Shown here: piece by piece, positions 8,512-17,603 of the stretch | How positions within the stretch are numbered: position 1 is the first letter of the stretch | Layout: each line of letters opens with the position of its first letter | From: Neobacillus notoginsengisoli | GTDB taxonomy: Bacteria > Bacillota > Bacilli > Bacillales > Cytobacillaceae | Length of the DNA: 64,000 nt | Assembly (NCBI RefSeq): GCF_003515685.1 | Contig: NZ_QWEG01000008.1 | Location: forward strand, 124,001 to 188,000 | Reading direction: 5' to 3' | Notes under the pieces: model-generated | Databases searched by the model: none | Told to the model about the DNA's origin: nothing | What the model saw: the letters and a program-made list of their open reading frames with translations, nothing else | Position numbers and translations under genes: made by a program

Positions 8512-9196
8512 TATTTTCGCCGACCCCGCCCGGATTGACCGGCTTGTTGCGATTGCAAAAAGTTCCCTCCTGCCTTTGCTGGAGGGGGCTATTTATTATA
8601 CAATCCCGCTGACGCTCATTTCCTTCGTTGTCGGGCTTGTTCTGGCGATTTTGACGGCGCTTGCGCGGATTTCGAGTGTGAAAGTGCTCCAGGGAATCGC
8701 GCGCTTTTATGTGTCGGCGATCCGCGGCACGCCGCTGTTGGTTCAGTTATTCATTCTCTTTTACGGTCTGCCGACTGTCGGCATCGTGATTGACCCGTTT
8801 CCGGCAGCGGTGATCGGCTTCTCGCTCAATGTCGGCGCCTATGCATCGGAAGTCATCCGCGCTGCGATTTTGTCCATCCCAAAAGGGCAGTGGGAAGCGG
8901 GCTATTCCATTGGCATGACGTATCCGCAGCTGCTGAAAAGGATCATTTTGCCACAGGCAGCAAGGGTTTCCGTGCCGCCGCTGTCGAATACGTTCATCAG
9001 CCTTGTGAAAGACACGTCGCTAGCGGCGATGATTCTTGTGACGGAAATGTTCAGGCGCGCCCAGGAAATCGCGGCGACGAACTATGAATTCCTGCTGCTT
9101 TACACGGAAGCGGCGCTGCTTTACTGGATTATCTGCTTTGGGCTGTCACTCGGCCAAGGCAAACTGGAAGCGAAGCTGGACCGGTATGTTAAGTAA
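8498..9196 (+). CDS. tcyB: Cystine ABC transporter, permease
   Basis: Membrane subunit of the amino acid importer, about 232 residues, with the HisM/GltK-type permease fold: [19 protein letters not shown] at the start, [19 protein letters not shown], and the ATPase-contact EAA loop [25 protein letters not shown] take the ATG at 8498, which overlaps the tcyA end by 14 bases and suggests coupled translation; a TTG at 8489 is an alternative. Length equals the 234-residue B. subtilis TcyB. Confidence 0.88.
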   Translation: MYLNSIFADPARIDRLVAIAKSSLLPLLEGAIYYTIPLTLISFVVGLVLAILTALARISSVKVLQGIARFYVSAIRGTPLLVQLFILFYGLPTVGIVIDPFPAAVIGFSLNVGAYASEVIRAAILSIPKGQWEAGYSIGMTYPQLLKRIILPQAARVSVPPLSNTFISLVKDTSLAAMILVTEMFRRAQEIAATNYEFLLLYTEAALLYWIICFGLSLGQGKLEAKLDRYVK

Positions 9197-9265
9197 CAGC
9201 ATGCCGTGGATGGATTTCGAAAGTTGCCTGAGGCTTGGCGGCGTCATGTTGAGGGGGATGGAAGG

Positions 9266-10042
9266 ATGAGTACTGTGAATGGACCGGGTGCGAATGTCCC
9301 GATGATTTCAATAAAAGGTTTAGTGAAGCGGTTCGGTGACCTTGAGGTGCTGAAGGGAATCGATTTGGATGTTGGGAAAGGGAATGTGGTCGTTGTGATT
9401 GGCCCGTCCGGTTCCGGCAAAACAACCCTCCTCCGCTGCCTCAATATTCTTGAGACGCCGACTGCGGGAAGCGTTACGATTTCTGGAAAGACGCTCGATT
9501 TCTCGCACGAGGTTCCGAAGAAGAACATTGCTTCGTTCCGGAGGCTGACCGGGATGGTGTTCCAGAGTTATAATTTGTTCCCGCATAAGACGGCGCTTGA
9601 GAATGTAATGGAAGGGCCGGTTATTGTCAAAGGCGAGAACAAGGAGCAGGCGCGGCAGAAAGCGGCGATGATTTTGCAAAAGGTTGGCCTTGCCGACAAG
9701 TTGGATTCTTATCCGCACCAGCTTTCCGGCGGACAGCAGCAGCGGGTCGGGATTGCCCGGGCGCTGGCGATGGAGCCGGAAGTAATGCTGTTTGACGAAC
9801 CGACGTCCGCACTGGACCCCGAGCTTGTCGGCGAGGTGCTAAAGGTGATGAAGGATCTCGCGGCCGAAGGGATGACGATGGTCGTTGTCACCCACGAAAT
9901 GCGATTCGCCCGTGAAGCGGCCAATGAGGTTATTTTCATGGACAAGGGCGTTGTCGTCGAACGCGACCATCCAGAAAATATCTTCACCAACCCGAAGCAT
10001 GACCGGACACGGCAATTCTTGAATTTGATACAGGCGGAATAG
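9266..10042 (+). CDS. tcyC: Cystine ABC transporter, ATP-binding protein
   Basis: ATPase subunit that powers the TcyAB importer from the cytosolic side. Walker A is GPSGSGKT (residues 46-53), the ABC signature LSGGQQQR starts at about 153, Walker B is VMLFDEP (about 173-179), and the switch histidine is in [12 protein letters not shown]. The start at 9266 follows GAGGGGG; an in-frame ATG at 9206 would add 20 residues with no similarity to the family. Last gene of the operon, followed by a weak hairpin and T run near 10051-10076. Confidence 0.88.
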   Translation: MSTVNGPGANVPMISIKGLVKRFGDLEVLKGIDLDVGKGNVVVVIGPSGSGKTTLLRCLNILETPTAGSVTISGKTLDFSHEVPKKNIASFRRLTGMVFQSYNLFPHKTALENVMEGPVIVKGENKEQARQKAAMILQKVGLADKLDSYPHQLSGGQQQRVGIARALAMEPEVMLFDEPTSALDPELVGEVLKVMKDLAAEGMTMVVVTHEMRFAREAANEVIFMDKGVVVERDHPENIFTNPKHDRTRQFLNLIQAE

Positions 10043-10050
10043 ACAGGAAG

Positions 10051-10076
10051 CGCTGGCTTGGTGGCTGGCGTTTTTT
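10051..10076 (+). terminator. Terminator of tcyABC
   Basis: CGCTGGC and GCTGGCG pair with two G-U wobbles around TTGGTG, followed by TTTTTTC. Confidence 0.55.
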
Positions 10077-10168
10077 CTTGTGCAAAAAAGGTGCCGGAAA
10101 TGTTTACGGAAGAAATGAAGTGACCCTCTGACAGTAGGATTTTCGCTTCCTGGGTTGGAGAGACTGGA

Positions 10169-10640
10169 TCTCAACGACCGCAGCGGCAAAAAAGTGACTC
10201 TGCGGTCGAATAGGAGTGTTCTCAACGACCGCAGCGGCAAAAAAATGACTCTGCGGTCGAATAGGAGCGTTCTCAACGCCCGCAGCGGCAAAAAAATGAC
10301 TCTGCGGTCGAATAGGGGCGTTCTCAACGACCGCAGCAGCAAAAAAGTGACTCTGCGGTCGAATAGGAGTGTTCTCAACGACCGCAGCAGCAAAAAAGTG
10401 ACTCTGCGGTCGAATAGGAGCGTTCTCAACGCCCGTAGCGGCAAAAAGTTGATTCTGCGGTCGAATAGGAGTGTTCTCAACGACCGTAGCGGCAAAAAAA
10501 TGATTCTGCGATCGAATAGGGGCGTTCTCAACGACCGCAGCGGCAAAAAAATGACTCTGCGGTCGAATAGGAGCGTTCTCAACGCCCGTAGCGGCAAAAA
10601 ATGATTCTACGGTCGAATAGGGGCGTTCTCAACGACAGCA
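10169..10640. repeat. 51-bp tandem repeat array, ten units
   Basis: The phrase TCAACGMCC/TCAACGCCC starts at 10171 and then every 51 bases (10222, 10273, 10324, 10375, 10426, 10477, 10528, 10579), with the last, partial unit at 10629. Each unit contains a 9-bp inverted repeat, CGACCGCAG and CTGCGGTCG, around a CGGCAAAAAAATGACT-like loop. Units differ at few sites. Long frames are open on both strands, simply because 51 is a multiple of three. A diverged three-unit relative with the same arms is at 21490-21660. Confidence 0.92.
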
Positions 10641-10662
10641 CAAGTCGGATAAGATTTTTTGC

Positions 10663-10695
10663 AAAAAAAGCGCGCTGGCTTTTCGGCCGGCGCGT
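10663..10695 (-). terminator. Terminator of the 44-residue membrane protein gene
   Basis: On the minus strand, CGCGCCGGCC and GGCCAGCGCGC-like arms around GAAAA are followed by TTTTTTT. Confidence 0.75.
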
Positions 10696-10704
10696 TCGTC
10701 TGTC

Positions 10705-10839
10705 TTACCTGTTATAGTTTCGCCTCTTGATTTTGGCGGTGAGATAGTGCGGTTTTTTTGAAATTGCGATGAGTGAGGTAATGAATGAGATTCCCAGTAT
10801 GGTCGGGACAACCCATGCCAAATGATCGATTGGTTCCAT
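10705..10839 (-). CDS. Small membrane protein, 44 residues
   Basis: Short gene read from the sequence: ATG at 10839, stop at 10705. The start MEPIDHLAWVVPTILGIS leads into one hydrophobic helix (about residues 8-27), followed by a basic tail (KKPHYLTAKIKRRNYNR). A GGGGGAGG sequence lies 8 bases before the ATG and a terminator follows the stop, so this looks like a genuine single-gene unit. I do not recognise the family; the form (N-out helix, basic C-terminus) is common for small membrane regulators and sporulation-related peptides, but no function can be given. Confidence 0.65.
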   Translation of the reverse strand: MEPIDHLAWVVPTILGISFITSLIAISKKPHYLTAKIKRRNYNR

Positions 10840-10999
10840 GGTGATGACCTCCCCCTTATGATGTTATTTCCCTCTCTATTAGTCTTATACCCTCATTTTT
10901 TCAAAAGTAAACGTGGGCGGGACTTTTAATGATTTTGCAAAAGAACAAACAGTCCGTTTTTGAAATTTTTGCAAAAAATGTTACAAATATTTCTTTTAT

Positions 11000-11027
11000 C
11001 GAAACTTTTTGTATTCTTACCCGTATA
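11000..11027 (+). promoter_or_regulatory. SigW-type promoter of yuaF-floT
   Basis: GAAACTTTTT (11001-11010) and CGTATA (11022-11027) are spaced with 16 bases between GAAAC and CGTA, as in SigW promoters (TGAAAC / CGTA). The B. subtilis yuaF operon is a known SigW target, so context and sequence agree. Confidence 0.75.
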
Positions 11028-11074
11028 CCTTACTGTAAAATAAAAGGGAAGACGACAATCGGGGGTGATGGCAA

Positions 11075-11617
11075 ATGGAAACGATTAATGGTGTACCTAT
11101 TGAAACGATTTATTTGTACAGCCTGATTATAGCCGGAGGACTGACACTGATTTACGTGCTGTTTAATGATGTGTTTTCGGCTTTGTTGGACAGTTTGGAT
11201 TTTATGAACCCCGTCCTTTTATTTTCATTCATTACATTTTTGTCGGCTGGCGGGTTTATTTTTGAGAAGATGACGAGCATTTCTTCGCTGCTGATTCTTG
11301 TGATTTCCGCAGGAATCTCGGCGGTCCTTGTGACACTGCTGAATGTGTTCGTGCTTGTGCCGTTGTCGCAGGCGGAAGCGTCGCTTTCCTACAATGAGTC
11401 TGATTTGCGCGGGCGGATTGGGAAGGTGATTACGTCCATTCCTGCAGACGGATACGGCGAGGTGATGATTGACAGCATCAGCGGGCGGATTGCAAAACCT
11501 GCCGCAAGCTTCGACGGCGCTGAAATCAGTTCCGGCAAGGATGTGCTGATTGTTGATACAGCCAATGGAGTGCTTCAAGTCGCAGTAAAAGAGAAAATCG
11601 AAAACGAGTGGATCTAG
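11075..11617 (+). CDS. yuaF: NfeD-like membrane protein YuaF
   Basis: 180-residue partner of flotillin. Three hydrophobic segments lie in about residues 12-34, 45-62 and 70-98; the C-terminal 75 residues form the OB-fold NfeD domain (LRGRIGKVITSIPADGYGEVM...GKDVLIVDTANGVLQV). In B. subtilis YuaF is encoded with FloT and affects membrane fluidity and stress resistance. Here it is followed by floT after 11 bases. The start at 11075 lies a few bases after GGGGGTGATGGC. Confidence 0.9.
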   Translation: METINGVPIETIYLYSLIIAGGLTLIYVLFNDVFSALLDSLDFMNPVLLFSFITFLSAGGFIFEKMTSISSLLILVISAGISAVLVTLLNVFVLVPLSQAEASLSYNESDLRGRIGKVITSIPADGYGEVMIDSISGRIAKPAASFDGAEISSGKDVLIVDTANGVLQVAVKEKIENEWI

Positions 11618-11628
11618 GAGGAGATTAA

Positions 11629-13155
11629 ATGATTGATATGATGTGGATTGTAGTGGGGATCGCGGTCTTTATCGTTGTAGCGCTTCTGGCTGTATTTGTC
11701 ACGAAGTATAAGACGGCTGGCCCCGATGAGGCGTTGATTGTCACGGGCAGCATGCTTGGCAATAAAAATGTCCATGTAGATGAGTCAGGTAATAAAATCA
11801 AGATTATCCGCGGCGGCGGTACGTTTATTTTGCCAGTGTTCCAGCAGTCCCAGCCGCTCAGCTTATTGTCGAGCAAGCTTGAGGTAACGACTCCGGAAGT
11901 GTACACGGAGCAGGGTGTTCCGGTCATGGCGGACGGTGTCGCGATTATTAAAATCGGCGGTTCCATTTCCGAAATCGCGACCGCGGCCGAGCAGTTCCTC
12001 GGCAAAGCGAAGTCAGACCGCGAGAACGAAGCGAAGGAAGTCCTTGAAGGGCACCTCCGTTCGATCCTCGGTTCGATGACCGTTGAAGAAATTTATAAAA
12101 ACCGTGACAAGTTCTCACAGGAAGTCCAGCGCGTCGCTTCCCAGGACCTTGCAAAAATGGGCCTCGTGATTGTTTCATTCACAATTAAAGATGTCCGTGA
12201 CAAAAACGGATACCTCGACTCGCTTGGTAAACCGCGAATCGCCCAGGTTAAGCGCGATGCCGATATCGCAACGGCCGAGGCGGAAATGGAAACACGCGTC
12301 AAAAGGGCGGAAGCCGCGAAGGAAGCGAAGCGCGCCGAGCTTGAGCGCGCGACTGAAATCGCTGAAGCTGAAAAGGTTAATCAGCTGAAGGTCGCCGAAT
12401 TCCGCGCCGAGCAGGACAGCGCGAAAGCCCGTGCCGACCAGGCATACGACCTTGAAACAGCCCGCTCAAAGCAGCAGGTAACCGAGCAGGAAATGCAAAT
12501 CAAAATCATTGAGCGCCAGAAGCAAATCGAGCTTGAAGAAAAAGAAATCCAGCGCCGTGAGCGCCAATATGATTCAGAAGTCAAGAAGAAGGCAGACGCA
12601 GACCGTTACTCCGTTGAGCAAGCTGCCGCCGCTGAAAAGGCAAAGCAAATGGCTGAGGCTGAAGCAAACAAATACCGGATTGAAGCAATGGCAAAGGCAG
12701 AAGCCGAGCGCATCCGCCTCGACGGTCTTGCAAAAGCGGACGCCGTCAGGGCACAAGGTGAATCCGATGCGGAAATCATCCGCCTGAAAGGTCTTGCCGA
12801 AGCGGAAGCGAAGCAGAAGATCGCCGAAGCGTTCGAGCAGTTCGGCGAGGCAGCAGTAATGGACATGATCATGAAAATGCTTCCTGAATACGCGAAGCAG
12901 GTTGCCGCTCCACTTGCCAATATTGACAAAATTTCCATCGTCGACACTGGCGGCGGCGGTGCTGGCGGGGGCGCGAACCGCGTTACCGGCTATGCCACAA
13001 ACTTGATGGCGGGCCTTCAGGAAACATTGAAGGCATCCAGCGGCATCGATTTGAAGGAACTAATCGAATCTTATGCAGGCAAGTCAAACGTACGCCAGAA
13101 CGTCATCGAAACCGTCATGAAAGAGGAAAGCCAGAAGGAAACCGTGAAGTCTTAA
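11629..13155 (+). CDS. floT: Flotillin (FloT)
   Basis: Scaffold of functional membrane microdomains. The 508 residues show a single N-terminal membrane anchor (about 5-25), the SPFH/band 7 domain (about 30-200, with GGTFILPVFQQ), a long charged coiled coil rich in EA, AEA and KAEAER repeats (about 210-410), and a glycine stretch (GGGGAGGG at about 441-448) before the end. Length matches B. subtilis FloT (YuaG, 509). GGAGGAG precedes the ATG. Expected to be part of the SigW envelope-stress response with yuaF. Confidence 0.95.
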   Translation: MIDMMWIVVGIAVFIVVALLAVFVTKYKTAGPDEALIVTGSMLGNKNVHVDESGNKIKIIRGGGTFILPVFQQSQPLSLLSSKLEVTTPEVYTEQGVPVMADGVAIIKIGGSISEIATAAEQFLGKAKSDRENEAKEVLEGHLRSILGSMTVEEIYKNRDKFSQEVQRVASQDLAKMGLVIVSFTIKDVRDKNGYLDSLGKPRIAQVKRDADIATAEAEMETRVKRAEAAKEAKRAELERATEIAEAEKVNQLKVAEFRAEQDSAKARADQAYDLETARSKQQVTEQEMQIKIIERQKQIELEEKEIQRRERQYDSEVKKKADADRYSVEQAAAAEKAKQMAEAEANKYRIEAMAKAEAERIRLDGLAKADAVRAQGESDAEIIRLKGLAEAEAKQKIAEAFEQFGEAAVMDMIMKMLPEYAKQVAAPLANIDKISIVDTGGGGAGGGANRVTGYATNLMAGLQETLKASSGIDLKELIESYAGKSNVRQNVIETVMKEESQKETVKS

Positions 13156-13159
13156 CGTG

Positions 13160-13216
13160 ATGCAGGGGACGGTTCCAATGCTTCATTCGAGAGGCGAAAT
13201 AAATTAAGAAGGAACC
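13160..13216. repeat. REP-1 palindromic repeat (copy 3, right arm decayed)
   Basis: Left arm GGGGACGGTTC is intact a few bases after the floT stop; the right arm is reduced to GGAACC. Confidence 0.7.
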
Positions 13217-13246
13217 AACGGAGGACAAACTGCATACATTATAGAA

Positions 13247-13292
13247 TCGAAGAGCCATTCCCGCTTTACTTTCGGGAGTGGCTTTTCTTTTT
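13247..13292 (+). terminator. Terminator of yuaF-floT
   Basis: AAGAGCCATTCCCG and CGGGAGTGGCTTTT pair across CTTTACTTT and are followed by CTTTTTGG. Confidence 0.85.
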
Positions 13293-13303
13293 GGTGTTTT
13301 TCG

Positions 13304-14416
13304 TTACTGGGACAAATAAGAATTTGCCTGTACGCTGGCAGGCTTCAAGCTGACATTATTTTTAGCTGGCTTCACTTTTGGCACCGTCAAGATATATTGG
13401 TTAAACGGCAGTAATTGGATTATTTTTACCACGAGTATTGTCCCTAAAAGGACAAATGTAAATATGACTGGGAAAAGGGATGCCTTCCAAATATAACTGG
13501 GTGCTGTTGTTTGGAAACAATATAAAACAAAAGGGTGCACCAGGTAAATGGCCATTGATAATGATCCGATTTGGGTAAAGAATCGGCTTAGCCATTTTAA
13601 TTTTCCTATTAGGTCTCCAATCCCGATCACAAACAATGTAATGATTGGAATGTTAATCATGTTCGTCGCCCTGTTTGACGGGATGGAGCCAACTGTTTTG
13701 TATTCCCATACGGCAGCAGCAGTGATTAGTAATACAGCGATACCTAAAATGTTTCTGTGCTTTTTGGAAAACGAAAAAATTATCTCCCAATAATTAGCTA
13801 AGAACCCGCCGAAAATGAAGAAGAAGATCCAGCTTGGCAAAAATGCGCGCTGGCTGAGAATGACACGCCAAATCCCCTCATACTGTCCGGGGGTGTAAAG
13901 CTTTAAAAAATATAGGTTTACAAGCACCGACAAGGCCAATAGAACCGGCCAGATTTTTTTACTCCTGACCCGTTGCAAAAGCGGAAACAGTAAATAAAAT
14001 TGAAAAACAATCGACATAAAATAAAGATGATAGAAAAAATTGCCGAATGCAAAATTCACAAGAAATATTTTTTTACCGGATGCCAGCGGGTTTACCCCAA
14101 GGATCAAATAAGAAAACAATAAATAAAAGATACTCCAAAATAAAAAAGGCAAACCAATTTTGGTAAAACGGCTGGATATAAACCTTTTCAAATCGAAGCC
14201 CTTGAACCTTACTTGATAAAAAAGAAGAAATCCACTTATCAGAGCGAACATCGGAGTTCCGAAACGGCTGATTTGATTAATAAAAAGAGTAATTTCATTA
14301 TATTTTTCGCCATGCTCGTAATAGAAGGCAGCTGAAACATGGACAAGAAGAACAAATAAGCAGCCAATGGCTCTTAAAATATGAATTTCGGAAAGATGTC
14401 TCCTATCAGTACTCAT
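13304..14416 (-). CDS. Acyltransferase 3 family membrane protein
   Basis: Membrane O-acyltransferase of the Acyl_transf_3 family (relatives include OatA-type peptidoglycan and exopolysaccharide acetyltransferases). About ten hydrophobic segments; the family's N-terminal pattern is clear: EIHILRAIGCLFVLLVHVS, with the catalytic-type His in the first helix, and RFGTPMFALISGFLLFY. No extracellular SGNH domain, so it is of the short type seen in YfiQ/YkrP-like proteins. I chose the ATG at 14416 because the family begins just before the EIHILR motif; an in-frame ATG at 14488 has a better ribosome binding site (GAGGAA) and would add 24 residues. Acceptor molecule unknown. Confidence 0.8.
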   Translation of the reverse strand: MSTDRRHLSEIHILRAIGCLFVLLVHVSAAFYYEHGEKYNEITLFINQISRFGTPMFALISGFLLFYQVRFKGFDLKRFISSRFTKIGLPFLFWSIFYLLFSYLILGVNPLASGKKIFLVNFAFGNFFYHLYFMSIVFQFYLLFPLLQRVRSKKIWPVLLALSVLVNLYFLKLYTPGQYEGIWRVILSQRAFLPSWIFFFIFGGFLANYWEIIFSFSKKHRNILGIAVLLITAAAVWEYKTVGSIPSNRATNMINIPIITLFVIGIGDLIGKLKWLSRFFTQIGSLSMAIYLVHPFVLYCFQTTAPSYIWKASLFPVIFTFVLLGTILVVKIIQLLPFNQYILTVPKVKPAKNNVSLKPASVQANSYLSQ

Positions 14417-14640
14417 GATCTCACATCCCTGTCTGTAGTAGCGAAAGCTGTCTAAATTCCTAACTACTACATGGTAAAGGAAAGTCATTAGTAATTCCTC
14501 ATTTGTAAAGGTATTTTAATAAAACTTTTTCATGGTGTAACAAAATAGCAATAATGTTACATCAGTATAATGTTTTAGCTTGGGAGAGCAAGCCGCCACT
14601 CCTCTTACCGGATTGTTCCGAGTTGGTTCTGTCTTAATTA

Positions 14641-14684
14641 TTTCGCCTCTCGAATGAAGCAGTGGAACCGTCCCCTGCCTCACT
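14641..14684. repeat. REP-1 half element (copy 4)
   Basis: Only the right half is present (CGAATGAAGCAGTGGAACCGTCCCC). It lies in the divergent gap between the acyltransferase and the HMA protein. Confidence 0.7.
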
Positions 14685-14796
14685 TGAAACTCTGAAACTT
14701 GATGCTGCCTTACTGAAACTTGACGGTGGTCAATTTTTTATTGTGGGATGTGGTTTAGTATTGATGTTAGAAAGATAATGAATGGAGGAATTTATA

Positions 14797-15018
14797 ATGA
14801 AAAAAGCAGTTTTTCAACTTGATACACTTACTTGTCCGTCATGCATTAAGAGGATTGAAACAGCGCTAAGCAAAACGGAGGGCGTCACTTCGGTAAAGGT
14901 GCTATTTAACTTAAGCAAGGTAAAGACAGAATTTAATGAAGGGCAAATCAGCGCGAGCGGGATTGAAGAAACGCTTAAGAAGTTGGGCTATCCGGTATTG
15001 TCGCAAAAGGTTTCGTAA
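14797..15018 (+). CDS. HMA-domain metal-binding protein (CopZ-like)
   Basis: A 73-residue protein consisting of one heavy-metal-associated domain with the metal-binding CPSC pair at residues 13-16 (LDTLTCPSCIKRIE) and a ferredoxin-like fold ending ETLKKLGYPV. Such proteins carry a soft metal ion (Cu+, Zn2+, Cd2+) to a P-type ATPase in the cytosol. The ATPase encoded 270 bases downstream lacks its own N-terminal HMA domain, so this protein is the natural candidate for that role. GGAGG lies 9 bases before the chosen ATG; an upstream in-frame ATG at 14782 overlaps the binding site. Confidence 0.85.
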   Translation: MKKAVFQLDTLTCPSCIKRIETALSKTEGVTSVKVLFNLSKVKTEFNEGQISASGIEETLKKLGYPVLSQKVS

Positions 15019-15069
15019 CAGGCTGTAATGAAAGATATGAATCACTTATGACAGAGAGAGAAAACCATA

Positions 15070-15110
15070 AATGGCTCACTCCGCGAACAGCACGGAAGCG
15101 GGCCATTTTT
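15070..15110 (+). terminator. Terminator after the HMA gene
   Basis: AAATGGCTC and GGGCCATTT pair around a 22-base internal segment that can also fold; TTTTC follows. It would partly separate the HMA gene from the ATPase gene. Confidence 0.6.
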
Positions 15111-15286
15111 CATGCCATCCTGGTTGAGGGAGAGCCTCTTTACCGATCTAGGTCACGGAAACAAAACGAAAGGTTTTTATTTTGCCAAGGGGGGCTTGAA
15201 ATTGAGAGCAAACTTGATTGGGGTCAATTACGGGGGCGGGGTTCTCCTTTATGATGAAGGAAAGAGAAAGGGAAGGGGTTTGAAGA

Positions 15287-17203
15287 ATGGCGAAATATAA
15301 AAATAAGTTGACGGCGGCAGCGTTTTTGTTGATTGTGGCGGGGTTTGCGGCGGGCTGGTTTGGGTTCGCGGGGGTGAAGACGGCGGCGCTGGTGGTTGCG
15401 ACGGTGCTGGCGGGGACGCCGATTTTCTTGAAGGCGGTCCAGTCGGTGCGGATGCGGGTGTTCAGCATTGATGTGCTGGTGACGATTGCGGTGGTTGGGG
15501 CGGTTTATTTGCAGGAGTTTACGGAGTCGTCGGTGGTGACGTTTCTGTTCTTGTTCGGCGATTTCCTTGAGGCGCGGACGCTGGAGAAGACGCGGTCCTC
15601 GCTCAGGAAGCTGGTTGATATGGCGCCGCAGGAAGCAACGGTGGTCCGGGATGGCGATGAGGTGACGGTGCCGGTGGAGGAGGTTGTGATCGGCGACCGG
15701 GTGATTATCCGGCCGGGCGGGAAGGTGCCGGTTGACGGGAGCATCGTGTCGGGGCAGGCGGATTTGAGTGAAGCTGCTGTGACCGGGGAAGCGGTGCCGG
15801 TTGGAAAGGCGCTTGGTGACGCGGTTTATAGCGGGACGATTGTCGACAATGGCTACATTGAGATTGTCGCGGAGAAGGTTGGAGATGACACGACTTTTGC
15901 AAAAATTATCGAGTTGGTCGAGGAGGCGCAGGAGTCGAAGTCGAAGGCCGAGAAGTTTCTTGATTCGTTTGCGGCTTATTATACGCCGGCGATCATGGTG
16001 CTGGCCGTCCTCGTGTTTATTGTGACGCGGGACTTGAAGCTGGCGATTACGTTCCTTGTCATTGCTTGTCCGGGCGCGCTCGTGATTGGGGCGCCGGTTT
16101 CAAGCGTCGCCGGGATTGGCAATGGCGCGAAGCATGGCGTCCTGATTAAGGGTGGGGAAATCATGGATACGTTATCAAAGGTTGATACGGTTGTTTTTGA
16201 TAAAACGGGGACGTTGACGAAGGGGAAACCTGAAGTAACGGATGTGAAGGTTTTTGGCAAAATGAATGTGGAAGAGCTGCTGCGTTTGATTGGTACGGCT
16301 GAAACGATTTCCGAACACCACCTAGGCCGTGTGATTGTCAAGGAGGCGAAGGCACGAGATTTGGCATTGGGCGCCGAGGTTGAAAACGGTGAGGTGGTCA
16401 AGGGCCACGGCGTCCGCGCTGTTGTTGATGGGGTTGCGCTCGTGATCGGGAATCGCGCTTTGCTGGAGTTGGCGGGGGTTCCGCTTGCTGGTGAGGCCGC
16501 GGAGTATGCGGTTGAGCGTGAAAAAGCTGGCAACATGGCGGTTTTTGCAGCGGTGGACGGGGAGTTGGCGGGGATCATTTCGATTGCCGACCAGATTCGC
16601 GACGATGCTCGTGAGGCATTGGCTGAGCTGAGGAAGAATGGCGTCCGGAAAATGATTATGCTGACAGGCGATAACCGCCATACCGCTGAATTGGTTGCGG
16701 CCCAGCTCGGCATGGATGAGTTTGTCGCGGAGATGCTTCCGGAACAGAAGGCCGCCTTCGTGAAGCGGTTGAAGGACGAGGGGAGGGTCGTGGCGATGGC
16801 GGGCGATGGGATTAACGACGCGCCGGCGATTGCGACTGCCGATATCGGGCTTGCGATGGGCGAAGGCGGAACTGACATTTCGATGGAAACGGCCGGGGTC
16901 GTACTGATGGCCGACAAGCTCGGGCAGCTGTCACATGCCTACTCTTTGGCAAAAGCAACGATCCGCAACATGAAGCAAAACACGGCGTTTGCGATTGGGA
17001 CGGCGGTGGTGCTGCTGATTGGCGTGTTGTACGGCTCGGTGCACCTTGCTTCCGGGATGTTCATTCACGAAGCGAGTGTCGTGCTCGTGATTTTGAACGC
17101 GATGCGGCTGATTCGGTTTGGAGCTGGTTCGCGGTTTTGGTTTCGTTTTGGCGGGAAGATAGCCGGTGGACGAGCGGGTGGAGTTGAGGCGGTTTCGCGG
17201 TAG
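15287..17203 (+). CDS. Heavy-metal P-type ATPase with CPG motif (ZosA/CadA-like)
   Basis: P1B-type metal pump in the cytoplasmic membrane, 638 residues. Phosphorylation motif DKTGTLT starts at Asp305; TGDN and GDGINDAPA (about 505-513) complete the ATP-binding part; the TGE actuator motif is in AAVTGEAVPVG. The membrane metal site reads CPG (Cys261-Pro-Gly) where copper and zinc pumps usually have CPC, and the nucleotide-domain SEHP motif reads SEHH (342-345). There is no N-terminal metal-binding domain. Length is near that of B. subtilis ZosA. Flanked by a free HMA protein and an Fnr-like regulator. The transported metal cannot be decided from sequence alone. Start follows GGAAGGGG. Confidence 0.88.
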   Translation: MAKYKNKLTAAAFLLIVAGFAAGWFGFAGVKTAALVVATVLAGTPIFLKAVQSVRMRVFSIDVLVTIAVVGAVYLQEFTESSVVTFLFLFGDFLEARTLEKTRSSLRKLVDMAPQEATVVRDGDEVTVPVEEVVIGDRVIIRPGGKVPVDGSIVSGQADLSEAAVTGEAVPVGKALGDAVYSGTIVDNGYIEIVAEKVGDDTTFAKIIELVEEAQESKSKAEKFLDSFAAYYTPAIMVLAVLVFIVTRDLKLAITFLVIACPGALVIGAPVSSVAGIGNGAKHGVLIKGGEIMDTLSKVDTVVFDKTGTLTKGKPEVTDVKVFGKMNVEELLRLIGTAETISEHHLGRVIVKEAKARDLALGAEVENGEVVKGHGVRAVVDGVALVIGNRALLELAGVPLAGEAAEYAVEREKAGNMAVFAAVDGELAGIISIADQIRDDAREALAELRKNGVRKMIMLTGDNRHTAELVAAQLGMDEFVAEMLPEQKAAFVKRLKDEGRVVAMAGDGINDAPAIATADIGLAMGEGGTDISMETAGVVLMADKLGQLSHAYSLAKATIRNMKQNTAFAIGTAVVLLIGVLYGSVHLASGMFIHEASVVLVILNAMRLIRFGAGSRFWFRFGGKIAGGRAGGVEAVSR

Positions 17204-17284
17204 GTTTCGTGGATAGGATTTGGATTTTGCCGCTGGAAGTGCGTTTTGCAACGGAGCGGGACTTCATTCGTTCGAATTGAAGGG

Positions 17285-17440
17285 AGATTCGTCGCGTATC
17301 GGGAGTCATTCGTCCGGATACGCGGGGGATTCGTCCAGGAAACGAGGAGGATTCGTCGGCAAACGAGGGGATTCGTCCAGAAACGCAGGCTATTCGTCCG
17401 GATTTCCACCTCATTCGTCCGCATCCGCTCCCTATTCAGC
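17285..17440. repeat. 21-bp tandem repeat array (ATTCGTCCG core)
   Basis: ATTCGTCCG-like words start at 17288, 17308, 17329, 17351, 17371, 17392, 17413 and 17434, spacing 20-22. It is the reverse-complement form of the array at 6985-7340. The remaining bases up to 17600 hold no gene I can support. Confidence 0.8.
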
Positions 17441-17603
17441 GAAAGCCGTTTAGGTTTAGGTGCCGGCTTCGCTTAGGCTGCAACAGCATATTCTCGCTGC
17501 CATATATATCCAACAGGGGTAAAGGGTGGACGCGGGCGAAGCGATAGGTGAAAATGAGGGAAAGAAATATGGAGAGTAAGAAATTTTGAAAGGAGGAACT
17601 GAC

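Noticed and set aside
10155-10604. 149-codon frame (plus) and 252-codon frame (minus) through the 51-bp array
   Set aside because: Open only because 51 is a multiple of three; no ribosome binding site, and the peptide is the repeat.
10169-10640. CRISPR array
   Set aside because: Regular spacing, but the spacers are as similar to each other as the repeats are, and no cas gene is present.
15979-16917. 312-codon frame antisense to the metal ATPase
   Set aside because: Ser/Ala/Thr-rich shadow of a well supported gene.
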